Below are positions 16,690 to 26,499 of a stretch of 57,996 nucleotides of DNA, in pieces (the first letter of the stretch is position 1; each line of letters starts with the position of its first letter). Origin of the DNA: Saprospiraceae bacterium (GTDB taxonomy: Bacteria > Bacteroidota > Bacteroidia > Chitinophagales > Saprospiraceae); NCBI GenBank assembly GCA_020631355.1, contig JAHDHL010000032.1:1-57996 (forward strand), read 5' to 3'. The notes under the pieces are model-generated. The model was not told where the DNA came from. It ran no database searches and saw nothing but the letters and a program-made list of their open reading frames with translations. A program made the position numbers and the translations under genes.

Positions 16690-17280
16690 ATGCGCCTACT
16701 TTTTATTTTTCTATTCCTAACAATGATATTTTTAGCCTGTAAGCCCTCTCAGTCAGTGGATTTGCCGGATATGTATGAAAAATACTGTGTGTACAACATA
16801 GAGGATGAAAGGAATACGAAACGACTTGTACTTCTGGGGAATGACAAGTATTTGGAAACGGGAGTACTTTCAAAAGGTAGGAAGCATGGGCCTTGGATCG
16901 AGTACCATGAAAAAGCAAGGACCCCTAGATTGGTTGCTAATTATGAAAGGGATAGCTTATATGGCCCATATCATGAGTATAGTGAAGCAGGACAATTGAT
17001 TTTTTCAGCCAATTGTAAGGCGGGTGAATTCGAGGGAGAAGCTCGTACCTACGAGGATGGTGTCTTGGTCAAGATACAGCACTTCCTCAATGGGAAATTG
17101 GATGGTGAGATTAAGACCTTCTATCCTGTAACCAGTATGCGCATGATTTCACAACAATATAAGGAAGGTAAGTTGCATGGAACATCCATCTATTATGATG
17201 AGGATGGGAATCCAACCAATGAATTCATTTATGAAAATGGAGAACAAATCAGTTCGAGGCAGATTTCCGAGGATGAGTAA
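16690..17280 (+). CDS. MORN-type repeat lipoprotein (YwqK-like)
   Basis: A 196-residue lipoprotein. The signal peptide ends in a lipobox (FLAC17). The rest consists of short repeated beta hairpins of the MORN_2 type: KGRKHGPWIEYHE, RDSLYGPYHEYSEAG, AGEFEGEARTYEDG, NGKLDGEIKTFYP, EGKLHGTSIYYDEDGN and a final ENGEQI. Such proteins are often annotated as YwqK antitoxins, but no toxin gene is adjacent and the lipobox argues for an envelope protein. It lies 47 bp after carboxynorspermidine synthase and 72 bp before the SprB-repeat gene. Confidence 0.8.
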   Translation: MRLLFIFLFLTMIFLACKPSQSVDLPDMYEKYCVYNIEDERNTKRLVLLGNDKYLETGVLSKGRKHGPWIEYHEKARTPRLVANYERDSLYGPYHEYSEAGQLIFSANCKAGEFEGEARTYEDGVLVKIQHFLNGKLDGEIKTFYPVTSMRMISQQYKEGKLHGTSIYYDEDGNPTNEFIYENGEQISSRQISEDE

Positions 17281-17352
17281 ATAATTGGGTTTCGGATTTT
17301 ATTTGGTAATTTAGGACTCTATCCTGAACCATAACCCACTAAATCAATTCCC

Positions 17353-20300
17353 ATGAATCGGTTTTCCTTTATGTGTTTTTCACTTGTGTTATGGTTAATG
17401 GTTACCTTTTTTCCGTTCCATTCCATACAAGCAACTCACTTCATGGGGGGCAATATCAATTATGAATGTATAGGCCCCAATACCTACAATGTATTCGTAA
17501 GTATTTTCAGGGATTGCAATGGTACTGATTTTGATTTGGAATTGGATGTCAATGTAACATCACCTACCTGTAATATCAATACGACCTACCAGGCGCAGTT
17601 GGTGACCTCATACCCTCAGATTGTGACTCCCATATGTCCCGGCGAACCAGATGTATGTGAGGGAACAGGAGGAACTTATGGTGTTGAATTTTATTTTTAT
17701 AAGATTGCAATAACAATACCTGATAATTGTCCTGATGTCTTATTCAACGTTTATGAATGTTGTAGGAATAATGCGATTACCACACTGACCAATCCGGACG
17801 ATATCTTTTTTTATACCACTTTGGATACAGATGAGGCACCTTGTAATTCCTCTCCTGTATTCTCTGATGATTTGACTCCTTTCATATGTTTGGGTGATTC
17901 AATTACATTCAACCAGTTCGCCTATGACCCTGATAATGATAGTCTGGTATTCAGTCTTACGAATTGCTTGGAAGATGACATCAATGACCCGGTGTCTTAT
18001 CAGGATCCTCCGTTCAATGCCTTGAATCCCTTGAATTCATCCACACCCATCACGATTGATTCCACAACGGGTGTTATCCGTTTTACGCCATCATCGCTGG
18101 ATGTCGGGGTATTATGTATTCTGGTAGAGGAATATAGGAATGGAGTCAAGATTGGTGAGACCATTCGGGATATACAATTCACAGTCATCAACTGCTTGGC
18201 TAATGATCCTCCGGTCTTATCCGGATTGAATGGAATAGCCGATACAATGACCCTTACAGGGGATTACCAACTCAATGTCTGCATCGGTGAGCAATTATGC
18301 TATGATATCGAAGCCTTTGATTTGAATAATGAGAATATTGAATTGGATTTCAATACCAATACCACAGGTGTGAATTTTGTGGCAAATAACAATAATACAC
18401 CCAATGCTTCGGCAAACATATGTTGGACACCATCCCCGGATGATGTCGGTTATAATTACTTTGTAATCACAGCCACGGATGATGCCTGTCCCATACGGAG
18501 GTCGAATACATTCATCTATATCATAGATGTTGATGCCGAATCCTATGATGAATTTACCTTTACTCAAGATAGCGTAAATTGTATAGGTGGCGCGGATGGT
18601 TCGGCAACAGTAAGCCTTACCGGAGACTTGAGTCCGAATGCCAGTTTAACTTGGCTGACAACTCCAGAACAAACAGGATTCACCGCTACGGATTTATCCG
18701 CCGGGCAATATGATATCTTGTTGGCTGACGATTCCTTGGGTTGTCCGGCCATTATTAATGTAGAAGTGGAAGAACCATTGGATTTATTCCTTTCAATGGG
18801 ACCGGGTTTCCAGAGTATTGACTGTACGGTAGGTGATGATGGAATACTTGATGTAGCAACAGTCGGCGGAACACCTCCTTATGCTTATGAATGGTCGAAT
18901 GGTGTATCCTCAGCCCTGAATCCCAATCTTCCGCAGGGAACCTACGTCGTCACGGTATCGGATTATTACGGATGTACCAATTCGGAAACATTCTATCTTC
19001 AAAATCCATCCTCCCTTATCATTACGGCCCTTACACCTACAACGGGAGGATATAATATCAGCTGCAATGGATATTCAGATGGTGTAATCAATTTATTTGC
19101 CGCATTGGGTGTACCTCCCTATACTTTTGAATGGTCCAATGGTGCCACCACCCAAGACTTGCTCAATGTACCCGCGGGTACTTATTCTGTAACGGTAACG
19201 GATTCGCAGGGATGCATCAAAACAACAACAAGGACATTGACGGAACCGAATGGTTTCAATATCAATACGGAAGTACAGCATGCTTCTTGCTCTGGGGGAG
19301 GTTTGGGTTCCATCGTGGTGAATGCCACTGATGCACCGACACCTTATTCTTATCAATGGTCTGGGAATGTCTCAACGACCAATGAGGCATTGAATCTAAC
19401 AGGAGGAACATATACAGTAACGCTTACGGATGCCAATGGGTGCACAGTTACGGTTTCGGAAAGTATATCATCTTCTTCCGCCTTTACCTTATCCCTAGGG
19501 AACATGACTTCAGATGTTAGTTGTAATGGTGCGAATGATGGTTCATTGGAAGTCATTCAATCCGGAGGAACAGAACCGATTGGTTACCAATGGTCGAATA
19601 TGGAATCCGGCAGTATGATTGATAATCTGGCATCAGGAAGTTACACGATTACTGCTACGGATAATGCTGGTTGTGTTGCTATTGAGACCTACACGGTAAC
19701 TGAACCGGATGCCATTGTGGTGAATGAGGTGCTGAGTAATTATAATGGGTTTAATATCAGTTGTTTGGGAAGTGGTGATGGAAGTATTACTATAAGTGTT
19801 GTTGGCGGACAGCCACCATATGCTTACGCTTGGTCAAATGGTGGGAATATGGCTGATTTAGTCAATATCACTGCGGGAGATTATACTTTGACCATTACGG
19901 ATGATATAGGTTGTACAACGGTCTTTTCAACCGCACTTATTGAACCATCAGCGTTGACATCCTCAATTGCAGTCGGAGGGGCGACCTGTTCGGGAGGAGG
20001 AGATGGTACAGCAACCATCACGCCTAATGGTGGAGTAGGGCCATACACTTTTCTTTGGTCGGATGGACAGACTACATCAACAGCAGTTAACCTTTCTGCC
20101 GAGACTTATACCGTAACGATTACGGATAATCAAGGATGCACTTCCAGTAATTCAATTAATGTGGCAGACCCACCTTTATTGACCGTAAATACCACTGGCA
20201 CGAATATCAGTTGTGTGGGAGGGACGGATGGTACTGTTACGGCTATTGGTAATGGGGGAGATGGCAATTATTCATTCAATTGGGATATTCCTGCCTCAGG

Positions 20301-22578
20301 TGCTACCCAAACAGGATTGGGTGTGGGGACGTACTTGGTTACGATAACGGATGGCAACGGATGTACGGCAACAAGTATGGTTACCTTACAGGAAAATCCC
20401 TCCTTGGTGATAAGTGATATCATTACGAATAGTTCATGTAATAGCAGCAATGACGGAAGTATCAATATCACTGTGACTGGCGGAAGTGGTAGCTATATTT
20501 TCGCATGGTCTGATGGTACGAATGGGGAAGATTGCCTGAATGTCCCTGCCGGGAATTATTCAGTAACAGTAACGGATAGCAATGGATGTTCGGCTTCCAT
20601 GACTTATACCATCAATGAACCTCCTATTCTTTCGACTCAATTGATACCTATTTCAGTGTCTTGCCTGAATGGGAATGACGGAAGCATTTCCACAATAGTC
20701 AATGGAGGTACAGCTCCTTATGATTACAATTGGAATAATAATGAGATGACGGAAAATATAAGTAATCTGTCAGCCGGACCATATAGCCTGACCATTACGG
20801 ATGCCAACGCCTGTACGGCTGTATCGACTATCATCATGGATGAACCGAGTACGGGAATTTCTGTCAGTATTTCTCCTGACTTGAGTATTTGTTTTGATGC
20901 TAATAATGGGAATGCAGTAGCCACTGCTATCGGAGGAACAGGGACTCATACCTATGATTGGAGTAACAATCAGGCAGGTCCCGGCATTTCCAACCTGATA
21001 GCAGGGACATACACTGTTACTGCAACTGACCAAAATGGATGTACTGCCACCAATGTCATGAATGTCAATGAATACGCAGAGATTAATGTCGTTTTGACTT
21101 CAACAACATCTTCTTGTGATGGCGGTAATGATGGTACTGCGACGGTGACCAATATTAGCGGAGGTTCAAGTTCGAATATTAATGATTATCAGGTAATTTG
21201 GAATACTGTTCCTAGCCAAGCAGGTCTGTCTGCAACGGGATTAGTTGCAGGACAATCTTATACAGCTATGGTCACTGGTCCTAGTGGTTGTATAGGAATG
21301 GGGAGTATTGAAATTGCGAATCCATTACCGATGCAAGTGGAATTATTGGATAGTACACCTGTTAGTTGTTCCGGCGAATCGGATGGTAGTATTACGGTCA
21401 TGGTACAAGGAGGTGCACAGCCTTATGCTTACAATTGGAGTAACGGACAAGTCTCGGATACAGCTACGAACCTCAATTTGGGAACATATAATGTGACTGT
21501 TACGGATGTGGCTGGCTGTACTGCAACGGCTGCATTCGATGTGACGAATCCCTCCATGTTGGATGTCATCATTGAAAGTACCGATGCAACTTGTAAGACC
21601 TATGGTAATGGTTCAGCTATGGTTATGGTATCCGGAGGGGTTCCTCCTTATTCCTACGAATGGTCTGATGGACAATTGACACAGGAAGCTGTCTCATTGG
21701 TTGAGGGGTCCTACAATGTGACTGTTACGGATGCGAATGATTGTATGCTGGCAGCTTCTGTCTACATTGGCGAACCCGACTGGTTGGATTTTGATGCGGA
21801 TATCGTGGATGTGACTTGCCATGATGATAGGGATGGAAGTATCGCCATAACACCGTTCGGAGGAACTTCCCCTTATGTTTATTCATTTGATGGCGGTCAG
21901 ACTTATGATGATATCGATGCCATGTACGGATTACCTCCGGGTGATTATGGTTTGGCCATTATGGATGCGAATCATTGCCTGACGCTCGTAGACTCCATTA
22001 CGATTGATAATCCTATGGAAATAGGAGTCATCATATACCCGGAGGGTGATGTGGTAACCTATGACTTACTGGACTCAGTCCAATTGGCAGTCTCGGTCCA
22101 GAATCAGGTGGGAGCGTTGAGTTATGAATGGTCTGCTTTGTACGGAGACCAGCATATGAGTTGTACGGATTGTCCTTTTCCTTGGATTACGGGTTTGGAA
22201 AATAATCGTTTTGAGGTTGTGGTAACGGATAGTAATGGCTGTACAGGCTCAGAAACCATCGAAGTCGTTGTGAATCGGAACCGCCGGGTATTCGTCCCTA
22301 GTGGATTCACACCTAATGGGGATAATGTCAATGATGTTTTGATGGCACACGGGGAAACAGGGACGAGAGTAGAATCCTTTAGGGTGTATGACCGTTGGGG
22401 AGAACTACTTTTCATGGCAGAGAATTATGATATCAATTCCACTGAATCCACCCATGTTTGGGATGGTAATTTCAAAGGCAAAACCATGACACCCGGTGTG
22501 TATGTATGGTATTTGAAAGTACGGTACATTGATGGTAGAAAAGAGGGTTTTGAGGGCAGTAGTACCTTATTGAGATAA
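17353..22578 (+). CDS. Giant SprB-repeat adhesin with T9SS type B sorting domain
   Basis: A 1741-residue secreted protein. Signal peptide 1-27. Residues about 28-400 contain the MGGNINYECIGPNTYNV opening common to gliding-associated surface proteins and Ig-like domains rich in paired Cys. Fifteen SprB-type repeats of ~76 residues follow (about 405-1556; DNA 18567-22020), with consensus SC-x-G-x-x-DGS ... GG-x-x-PY-x-Y-x-WSNG ... NL-x-AGTY-x-VTVTD-x-x-GC ... EP. A degenerate sixteenth and a type B CTD (VPSGFTPNGDNVNDVL ... VYDRWGELLF ... GVYVWYLKV) end the protein. SprB of Flavobacterium is the mobile adhesin of gliding; repeat-bearing homologues are surface filaments. Repeat number may vary among strains. 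Confidence 0.92.
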   Translation: MNRFSFMCFSLVLWLMVTFFPFHSIQATHFMGGNINYECIGPNTYNVFVSIFRDCNGTDFDLELDVNVTSPTCNINTTYQAQLVTSYPQIVTPICPGEPDVCEGTGGTYGVEFYFYKIAITIPDNCPDVLFNVYECCRNNAITTLTNPDDIFFYTTLDTDEAPCNSSPVFSDDLTPFICLGDSITFNQFAYDPDNDSLVFSLTNCLEDDINDPVSYQDPPFNALNPLNSSTPITIDSTTGVIRFTPSSLDVGVLCILVEEYRNGVKIGETIRDIQFTVINCLANDPPVLSGLNGIADTMTLTGDYQLNVCIGEQLCYDIEAFDLNNENIELDFNTNTTGVNFVANNNNTPNASANICWTPSPDDVGYNYFVITATDDACPIRRSNTFIYIIDVDAESYDEFTFTQDSVNCIGGADGSATVSLTGDLSPNASLTWLTTPEQTGFTATDLSAGQYDILLADDSLGCPAIINVEVEEPLDLFLSMGPGFQSIDCTVGDDGILDVATVGGTPPYAYEWSNGVSSALNPNLPQGTYVVTVSDYYGCTNSETFYLQNPSSLIITALTPTTGGYNISCNGYSDGVINLFAALGVPPYTFEWSNGATTQDLLNVPAGTYSVTVTDSQGCIKTTTRTLTEPNGFNINTEVQHASCSGGGLGSIVVNATDAPTPYSYQWSGNVSTTNEALNLTGGTYTVTLTDANGCTVTVSESISSSSAFTLSLGNMTSDVSCNGANDGSLEVIQSGGTEPIGYQWSNMESGSMIDNLASGSYTITATDNAGCVAIETYTVTEPDAIVVNEVLSNYNGFNISCLGSGDGSITISVVGGQPPYAYAWSNGGNMADLVNITAGDYTLTITDDIGCTTVFSTALIEPSALTSSIAVGGATCSGGGDGTATITPNGGVGPYTFLWSDGQTTSTAVNLSAETYTVTITDNQGCTSSNSINVADPPLLTVNTTGTNISCVGGTDGTVTAIGNGGDGNYSFNWDIPASGATQTGLGVGTYLVTITDGNGCTATSMVTLQENPSLVISDIITNSSCNSSNDGSINITVTGGSGSYIFAWSDGTNGEDCLNVPAGNYSVTVTDSNGCSASMTYTINEPPILSTQLIPISVSCLNGNDGSISTIVNGGTAPYDYNWNNNEMTENISNLSAGPYSLTITDANACTAVSTIIMDEPSTGISVSISPDLSICFDANNGNAVATAIGGTGTHTYDWSNNQAGPGISNLIAGTYTVTATDQNGCTATNVMNVNEYAEINVVLTSTTSSCDGGNDGTATVTNISGGSSSNINDYQVIWNTVPSQAGLSATGLVAGQSYTAMVTGPSGCIGMGSIEIANPLPMQVELLDSTPVSCSGESDGSITVMVQGGAQPYAYNWSNGQVSDTATNLNLGTYNVTVTDVAGCTATAAFDVTNPSMLDVIIESTDATCKTYGNGSAMVMVSGGVPPYSYEWSDGQLTQEAVSLVEGSYNVTVTDANDCMLAASVYIGEPDWLDFDADIVDVTCHDDRDGSIAITPFGGTSPYVYSFDGGQTYDDIDAMYGLPPGDYGLAIMDANHCLTLVDSITIDNPMEIGVIIYPEGDVVTYDLLDSVQLAVSVQNQVGALSYEWSALYGDQHMSCTDCPFPWITGLENNRFEVVVTDSNGCTGSETIEVVVNRNRRVFVPSGFTPNGDNVNDVLMAHGETGTRVESFRVYDRWGELLFMAENYDINSTESTHVWDGNFKGKTMTPGVYVWYLKVRYIDGRKEGFEGSSTLLR
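18567..22020 (+). repeat. Fifteen in-frame ~230 bp SprB repeats
   Basis: Degenerate coding repeats within the adhesin gene, each ~225-245 bp, recognisable by a GATGG(T/A) codon pair for DG, a TGGTC(G/T)AA(T) for WSN and ACGGAT for TD. The divergence between copies argues against recent expansion. Confidence 0.85.
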
Positions 22579-22595
22579 GTTATAATGTCATTTTA

Positions 22596-23066
22596 TTAAT
22601 GCGCAATGGTACAGATAGTGCCATTACTTACTGATTGTAGGTCATCCGGTTTGACTCCGAATAATATCCCTCTTGTACCCGCATTGACATAAACGGTTTC
22701 CAATTCCATTGCCTTATCATCAATGAAAACAGGAAAGGCCTTTTTCATTCCGACAGGGCTGCATCCTCCGCGGATATAACCTGTGGTTTTTTCCAAATCC
22801 TTGATGGGAAGTAATGCACATTTCTTATTACCACTTTGTTTGGCGGCAGCCTTGAGGTTGAGTTCCTGATCTCCCGGTACAACACAAACAAAAATTCCCG
22901 TCTTATCACCTTTTAGAACCAATGTCTTGAATACAGCAACCAATTCCAGATTATTTTCTTCTGCAATCTTGCCTACATTCAGATTTTCGGGGTCGTAAGT
23001 GTATTCTACGATTGTGTAGGAAATCTTATTCCTATCCAGTATCCTCAGTGCATTGGTCTTTTTCAT
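22596..23066 (-). CDS. ybaK: Cys-tRNA(Pro)/Cys-tRNA(Cys) deacylase, YbaK family
   Basis: A 156-residue trans-editing enzyme of the YbaK/EbsC/ProRS INS superfamily, which hydrolyses Cys mischarged on tRNA-Pro. Family landmarks are the N-terminal KKTNALRILD, a conserved lysine in AVFKTLVLKGD (about K47), CVVPGDQELNLKAAAK, GYIRGGCSPVGMKK (about 97-110) with the conserved glycines, and VYVNAGTRGILFGV with the catalytic NAG loop. Length and all blocks are complete. It sits at the convergent end of the SprB gene (17 bp apart), with no functional link. Confidence 0.92.
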   Translation of the reverse strand: MKKTNALRILDRNKISYTIVEYTYDPENLNVGKIAEENNLELVAVFKTLVLKGDKTGIFVCVVPGDQELNLKAAAKQSGNKKCALLPIKDLEKTTGYIRGGCSPVGMKKAFPVFIDDKAMELETVYVNAGTRGILFGVKPDDLQSVSNGTICTIAH

Positions 23067-23215
23067 GATTCACATACTTTCTATTGGGCCACTACAGTTG
23101 GGCCTTTCAATAACTGTGGGTTCTCTGATGTAAAGGCCACTTAGGAAGCCATCCGTTTTTAATTGAATGATACCATTCTACCTTTTATTCCCACTCAGAT
23201 TCACAATGAATTATT

Positions 23216-26170
23216 CTAATCCAATAATATTAATTTCTCGGTATTCATCTGACCATTCCATAAATATTGTAAATAATAAGTACCACTTGACCAATCAGAT
23301 ATATCCACTTGTGTTCTTTCTTGGATAATCGTTTTCATGAGTACCTGACCATCCAAATCATATATCCTAAGTTCCAAAGAATGGGATGAGGAAGACACTA
23401 TATTCAGCATTCTATCAGAACCTAATGGATTGGGATAGAATGTGATATTTGGATGACTCCCCATATTTATCAGGATAATTTTAGAATACTCATAACTACC
23501 ATCCCAATCAATCATTTTCAACCTATAATAGTTCAATCCCCTAATGGGAAAATGGTCATGATAGGTATAGGTTCCGCCTAATGGATATATAGCATCCACA
23601 CTTTCTATCCTTTGAAAGGAATGACCATCTTGGGCATGTTCCAATTCGTAATGACTGGTGTTAGTCTCAGCGGCTACAATCCATTCCAATGCCACTTCAT
23701 TTCCGGATTTCCTGGCATTGAAATCAACGAGTTCGACGGGTAGGGTAGGATTGAATATGGATATCTTGTTGGCGGGTGCCGTAACAGATTGTCCATTGGA
23801 AAAGGTCACGGTTTTAGGACTGGATTCCGGATTATGAACCACATACAATAAGTCTGCACCATTTTGGAAAAGCATGGCAGATGGATCATTGGCTGTCACG
23901 TTGAAATTGGGTTGGCCCAGACTATCCAATGCATGTAACCAATGATAGATTTGGGCGGGAGCCAGGGATAAATCACTAAAATCCTCATAAATGCCTGTGA
24001 CATTAGGTAGCCAGGGGGCATTCGTATTATAGTGGGATGTTGAGGTGTGGGCATCATAATCTGCCAGGGCAGTAACGGGGTCATTCATAGCTTGGTATCC
24101 CCACATGATATCTTCCCAAAGGTCACCGATTCCATCATCAAGATTGCTTGCTTCGGTATGATTGGTAGCAACAGCTGCTTGGTTTTTGGCAAGATATAAG
24201 AGAGGCGCATTGATGGGGAATGTGTTTATGCCAAGTTGGTATTCGGATTCCATTTCGAATGGCTGTCCTCCGGATACCTTATCCGCACCATTTCCCCAAA
24301 TTCTGGCAGCAGTTTGATAATTATAGCTCCCAGGGAAATTATCACTATCCTCATTCATCCAATACTGTCGAGCGGTTTCGGCCTCATTGAGATAAAGATA
24401 AATTCCAAGATTTTTGATATCATTCTGTTGGGTATGCAAACCATAGAGATAGGTCCATGCGGCAAAATTGATGGATTCAGAGGATGATTCCTGGTCATTT
24501 CCCCAATGGAAATTACCATGGCCATTGGCCCATGAATGCCCTGCATATGCATCGAAGTATCTTAGGAATGGGAATTGTGTATCGGAACGGTCCCAATTAT
24601 TGACATCCTTGATTAATAATTCCATCATGCCTCCCCACTGACTCTGACTGGCCCATGTGGGGTCGAACTGTGCGATGGTGGCAGCAGCCTTGACAAAGTA
24701 TCCATAATGGAAATGATGGTCATTCAGTTGGGTTTCAGCACCAAAACTGGCAGGATATCCCAACATACTATCCCAATTATCATCATAATAAAAGTAGCCC
24801 CGATTATTCTCACCCGTAGGTGCTGTAAACCAATCCTCCAGTTCTGATTTCAAATCCGCAATGAATTTGTCCCTGGCCATTGTATGCCCAACTTGGTCGG
24901 CCAGATAAACCAAATCAGCTTGCCTACCGAACCTTTTACCTTGCCAATAGGTATCCTCACTGGTGATATAGGTATTACTCGCTGCATATTCATCCTCTAT
25001 GAATTGGTAGAGTTCTGTTTGGTCCGCAGCATTCAGGGCCAAGGGTAGGGCAGGTAGGATGCCTTGGTTTCTGAGTTCCGTCGAAAATGTATTGCCCCGG
25101 TGTACTTTCATGGTACCCCTTGCAGTAGGTGAATAGGTATATGTGGTATTGATACTGGACATATTCTTCCACTGATGTGGATACAATGCCTGGAGTGTCC
25201 CACTTTCAGTACCCTCTTTTATTTCAGTCGTAACCGTAAAGGTGGAAGTAAGTATAGCTCCATTCTCATCATAGGACCAGGATGCTTGTGTATCATCAAT
25301 AAATGCAAATGCATATTGTGCATAGTCATTCAGGGTGGCCAAGGAATTATCAGGCAAAAGGGCAATGGAAAAATAATCCTTACCATCCAAATTCGATTTG
25401 AATGCATTCCTTGAAATGAGATTACTCGGATTGGCTACGAAATTATTCTCATCATGGGTATAGGATTCGCTGGTTTCCCATGTGGCTCCTGTTGGAGCAA
25501 AGAGACCGTAATGATGTCCATTGATAGTGATTCCCAATACATTTCCTAAATTATGATGTATGATAGGGGCATAGAAAAATCTAAGATAAACAGAGTCAGT
25601 ATTCTGCTTCTCTACGAATACATAAGGAGAACCATGTGCCATGGTGGTTTGGAGGCTCTTGGTTCCATCATTCCATTCCGCTTTTACATGCCAATCACCA
25701 TACTCATCCACCTTTACGGTATCTGTCACGCCCAAATCCAAATCTTTTATTCCGATTGTAAAGTCCTGAACATTGACCGGGTATTGGTATTTTCCTCCTG
25801 TAACTCCATAGAAATCACTGACAGTGAGCGAAGTGGGAAACACTACATCCAATCCGTACCGATTGGCCACGAAAGCCAAGGGATGTGCGTAGAGTTTCCA
25901 AGAATGGATTTCCCAAAGGAAAGTAGAATTATTGTAATATTTATATAATAATGAGGTCCACCAATCATTGGTTTGAATGGGTTGGTTGAAAGCTGCAGTC
26001 ACTTTCGGATATTCATTGGAGCCCGCACTATTGGAAAGTACCTTTCCGGTAGTACCACCTATGGTAGGCGGCGTCAAATTGTATGAACCGGCACCTACAC
26101 TTACTTCTTGGCTGAATAATGAGAAACTACCCATCAAGAAAAAAAGCATGTAAAGGAATTGATGTTTCAT
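23216..26170 (-). CDS. Secreted GH81 endo-beta-1,3-glucanase with T9SS type A domain
   Basis: A 984-residue secreted enzyme predicted to cut beta-1,3-glucans such as laminarin. Signal peptide 1-20. Residues about 35-720 cover the GH81 fold: TNDWWTSLLY, HPLAFVANRYGLDVVFPTS in the N-terminal beta domain, then the (alpha/alpha) barrel with DHHFHYG (484-490), FDAYAGHSW and NDQESSSE (the two Glu of the ESSSE block are 561 and 565), where the catalytic Asp and Glu of GH81 lie. After it comes the Fn3-like module LPVELVDFNARKSGNEVALEW and a type A CTD (YPNPLGSDRMLNI). The same module occurs before the CTD of the GH74-like protein at 32124. A frameshifted small membrane-protein gene lies 20 bp upstream. 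Confidence 0.9.
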   Translation of the reverse strand: MKHQFLYMLFFLMGSFSLFSQEVSVGAGSYNLTPPTIGGTTGKVLSNSAGSNEYPKVTAAFNQPIQTNDWWTSLLYKYYNNSTFLWEIHSWKLYAHPLAFVANRYGLDVVFPTSLTVSDFYGVTGGKYQYPVNVQDFTIGIKDLDLGVTDTVKVDEYGDWHVKAEWNDGTKSLQTTMAHGSPYVFVEKQNTDSVYLRFFYAPIIHHNLGNVLGITINGHHYGLFAPTGATWETSESYTHDENNFVANPSNLISRNAFKSNLDGKDYFSIALLPDNSLATLNDYAQYAFAFIDDTQASWSYDENGAILTSTFTVTTEIKEGTESGTLQALYPHQWKNMSSINTTYTYSPTARGTMKVHRGNTFSTELRNQGILPALPLALNAADQTELYQFIEDEYAASNTYITSEDTYWQGKRFGRQADLVYLADQVGHTMARDKFIADLKSELEDWFTAPTGENNRGYFYYDDNWDSMLGYPASFGAETQLNDHHFHYGYFVKAAATIAQFDPTWASQSQWGGMMELLIKDVNNWDRSDTQFPFLRYFDAYAGHSWANGHGNFHWGNDQESSSESINFAAWTYLYGLHTQQNDIKNLGIYLYLNEAETARQYWMNEDSDNFPGSYNYQTAARIWGNGADKVSGGQPFEMESEYQLGINTFPINAPLLYLAKNQAAVATNHTEASNLDDGIGDLWEDIMWGYQAMNDPVTALADYDAHTSTSHYNTNAPWLPNVTGIYEDFSDLSLAPAQIYHWLHALDSLGQPNFNVTANDPSAMLFQNGADLLYVVHNPESSPKTVTFSNGQSVTAPANKISIFNPTLPVELVDFNARKSGNEVALEWIVAAETNTSHYELEHAQDGHSFQRIESVDAIYPLGGTYTYHDHFPIRGLNYYRLKMIDWDGSYEYSKIILINMGSHPNITFYPNPLGSDRMLNIVSSSSHSLELRIYDLDGQVLMKTIIQERTQVDISDWSSGTYYLQYLWNGQMNTEKLILLD

Positions 26171-26190
26171 CTTACTTAATTCTGATTAGT

Positions 26191-26420
26191 CTAACGTTGG
26201 TAGTTTTGCTTTAGGGACTGGTATTGGGAGAAAAGAACCATCGCACGAATCACACATCCTAACCCTCCTGCAATCAGTCCGATGAATACGAATTTAAAAT
26301 TAGTTACGGATGATAACTATCAAGGGGAAAAATCCTCATTAGGTCATAGTGCAACTGCTCGGGTTTTTTATCGGAATATTCCCGATACAACTGATAAAAA
26401 TGAGTTGTTCTTTCGTCCAT
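26191..26420 (-). pseudogene. Frameshifted small single-span membrane protein
   Basis: An ORF from the ATG at 26420 runs 38 codons (rich in Asp, Glu, Tyr, Arg) to a TAA ending at 26304. In the -1 frame directly overlapping that stop, an open reading continues with TNFKFVFIGLIAGGLG and CVIRAMVLFSQYQSLKQNY, a clean membrane helix and basic tail, to a TAG at 26191, 20 bp before the GH81 start. Adding one G (CCG GTA for CCGTA) would join them into a ~77-residue protein of cytosolic N-terminus plus one membrane segment. I read it as a single-base deletion or a sequencing error. Family unknown. Confidence 0.5.
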
Positions 26421-26433
26421 TTTTAGTTGAATG

Positions 26434-26484
26434 AATAAAAACTCGTACCATATTCCACATATTGGAATGATACGAGTTTTTATT
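26434..26484 (-). terminator. Bidirectional terminator of the BNR/PKD/LamG gene
   Basis: A 14-bp stem (26434-26447 with 26471-26484) with A-run and T-run arms and an inner TTCCA/TGGAA hairpin. It begins 16 bp after the stop at 26500 and ends 14 bp before the start of the small frameshifted gene, which therefore would need read-through or its own promoter. Confidence 0.85.
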
Positions 26485-26499
26485 GGATAGGATTCGTTC

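Noticed and set aside
16690-17280. YwqK antitoxin of a toxin-antitoxin pair
   Set aside because: The protein has a lipobox and no toxin gene adjoins it.
18567-22020. CRISPR-like or tandem DNA repeat
   Set aside because: The repeats are ~230 bp, in frame and protein-coding (SprB), with divergent sequence; there are no short identical repeats with spacers.
23080-23160. GGCCTTT/AAAGGCC inverted repeat downstream of the GH81 gene and upstream of ybaK
   Set aside because: A 25-nt loop and no T run; too weak to call a terminator or operator.
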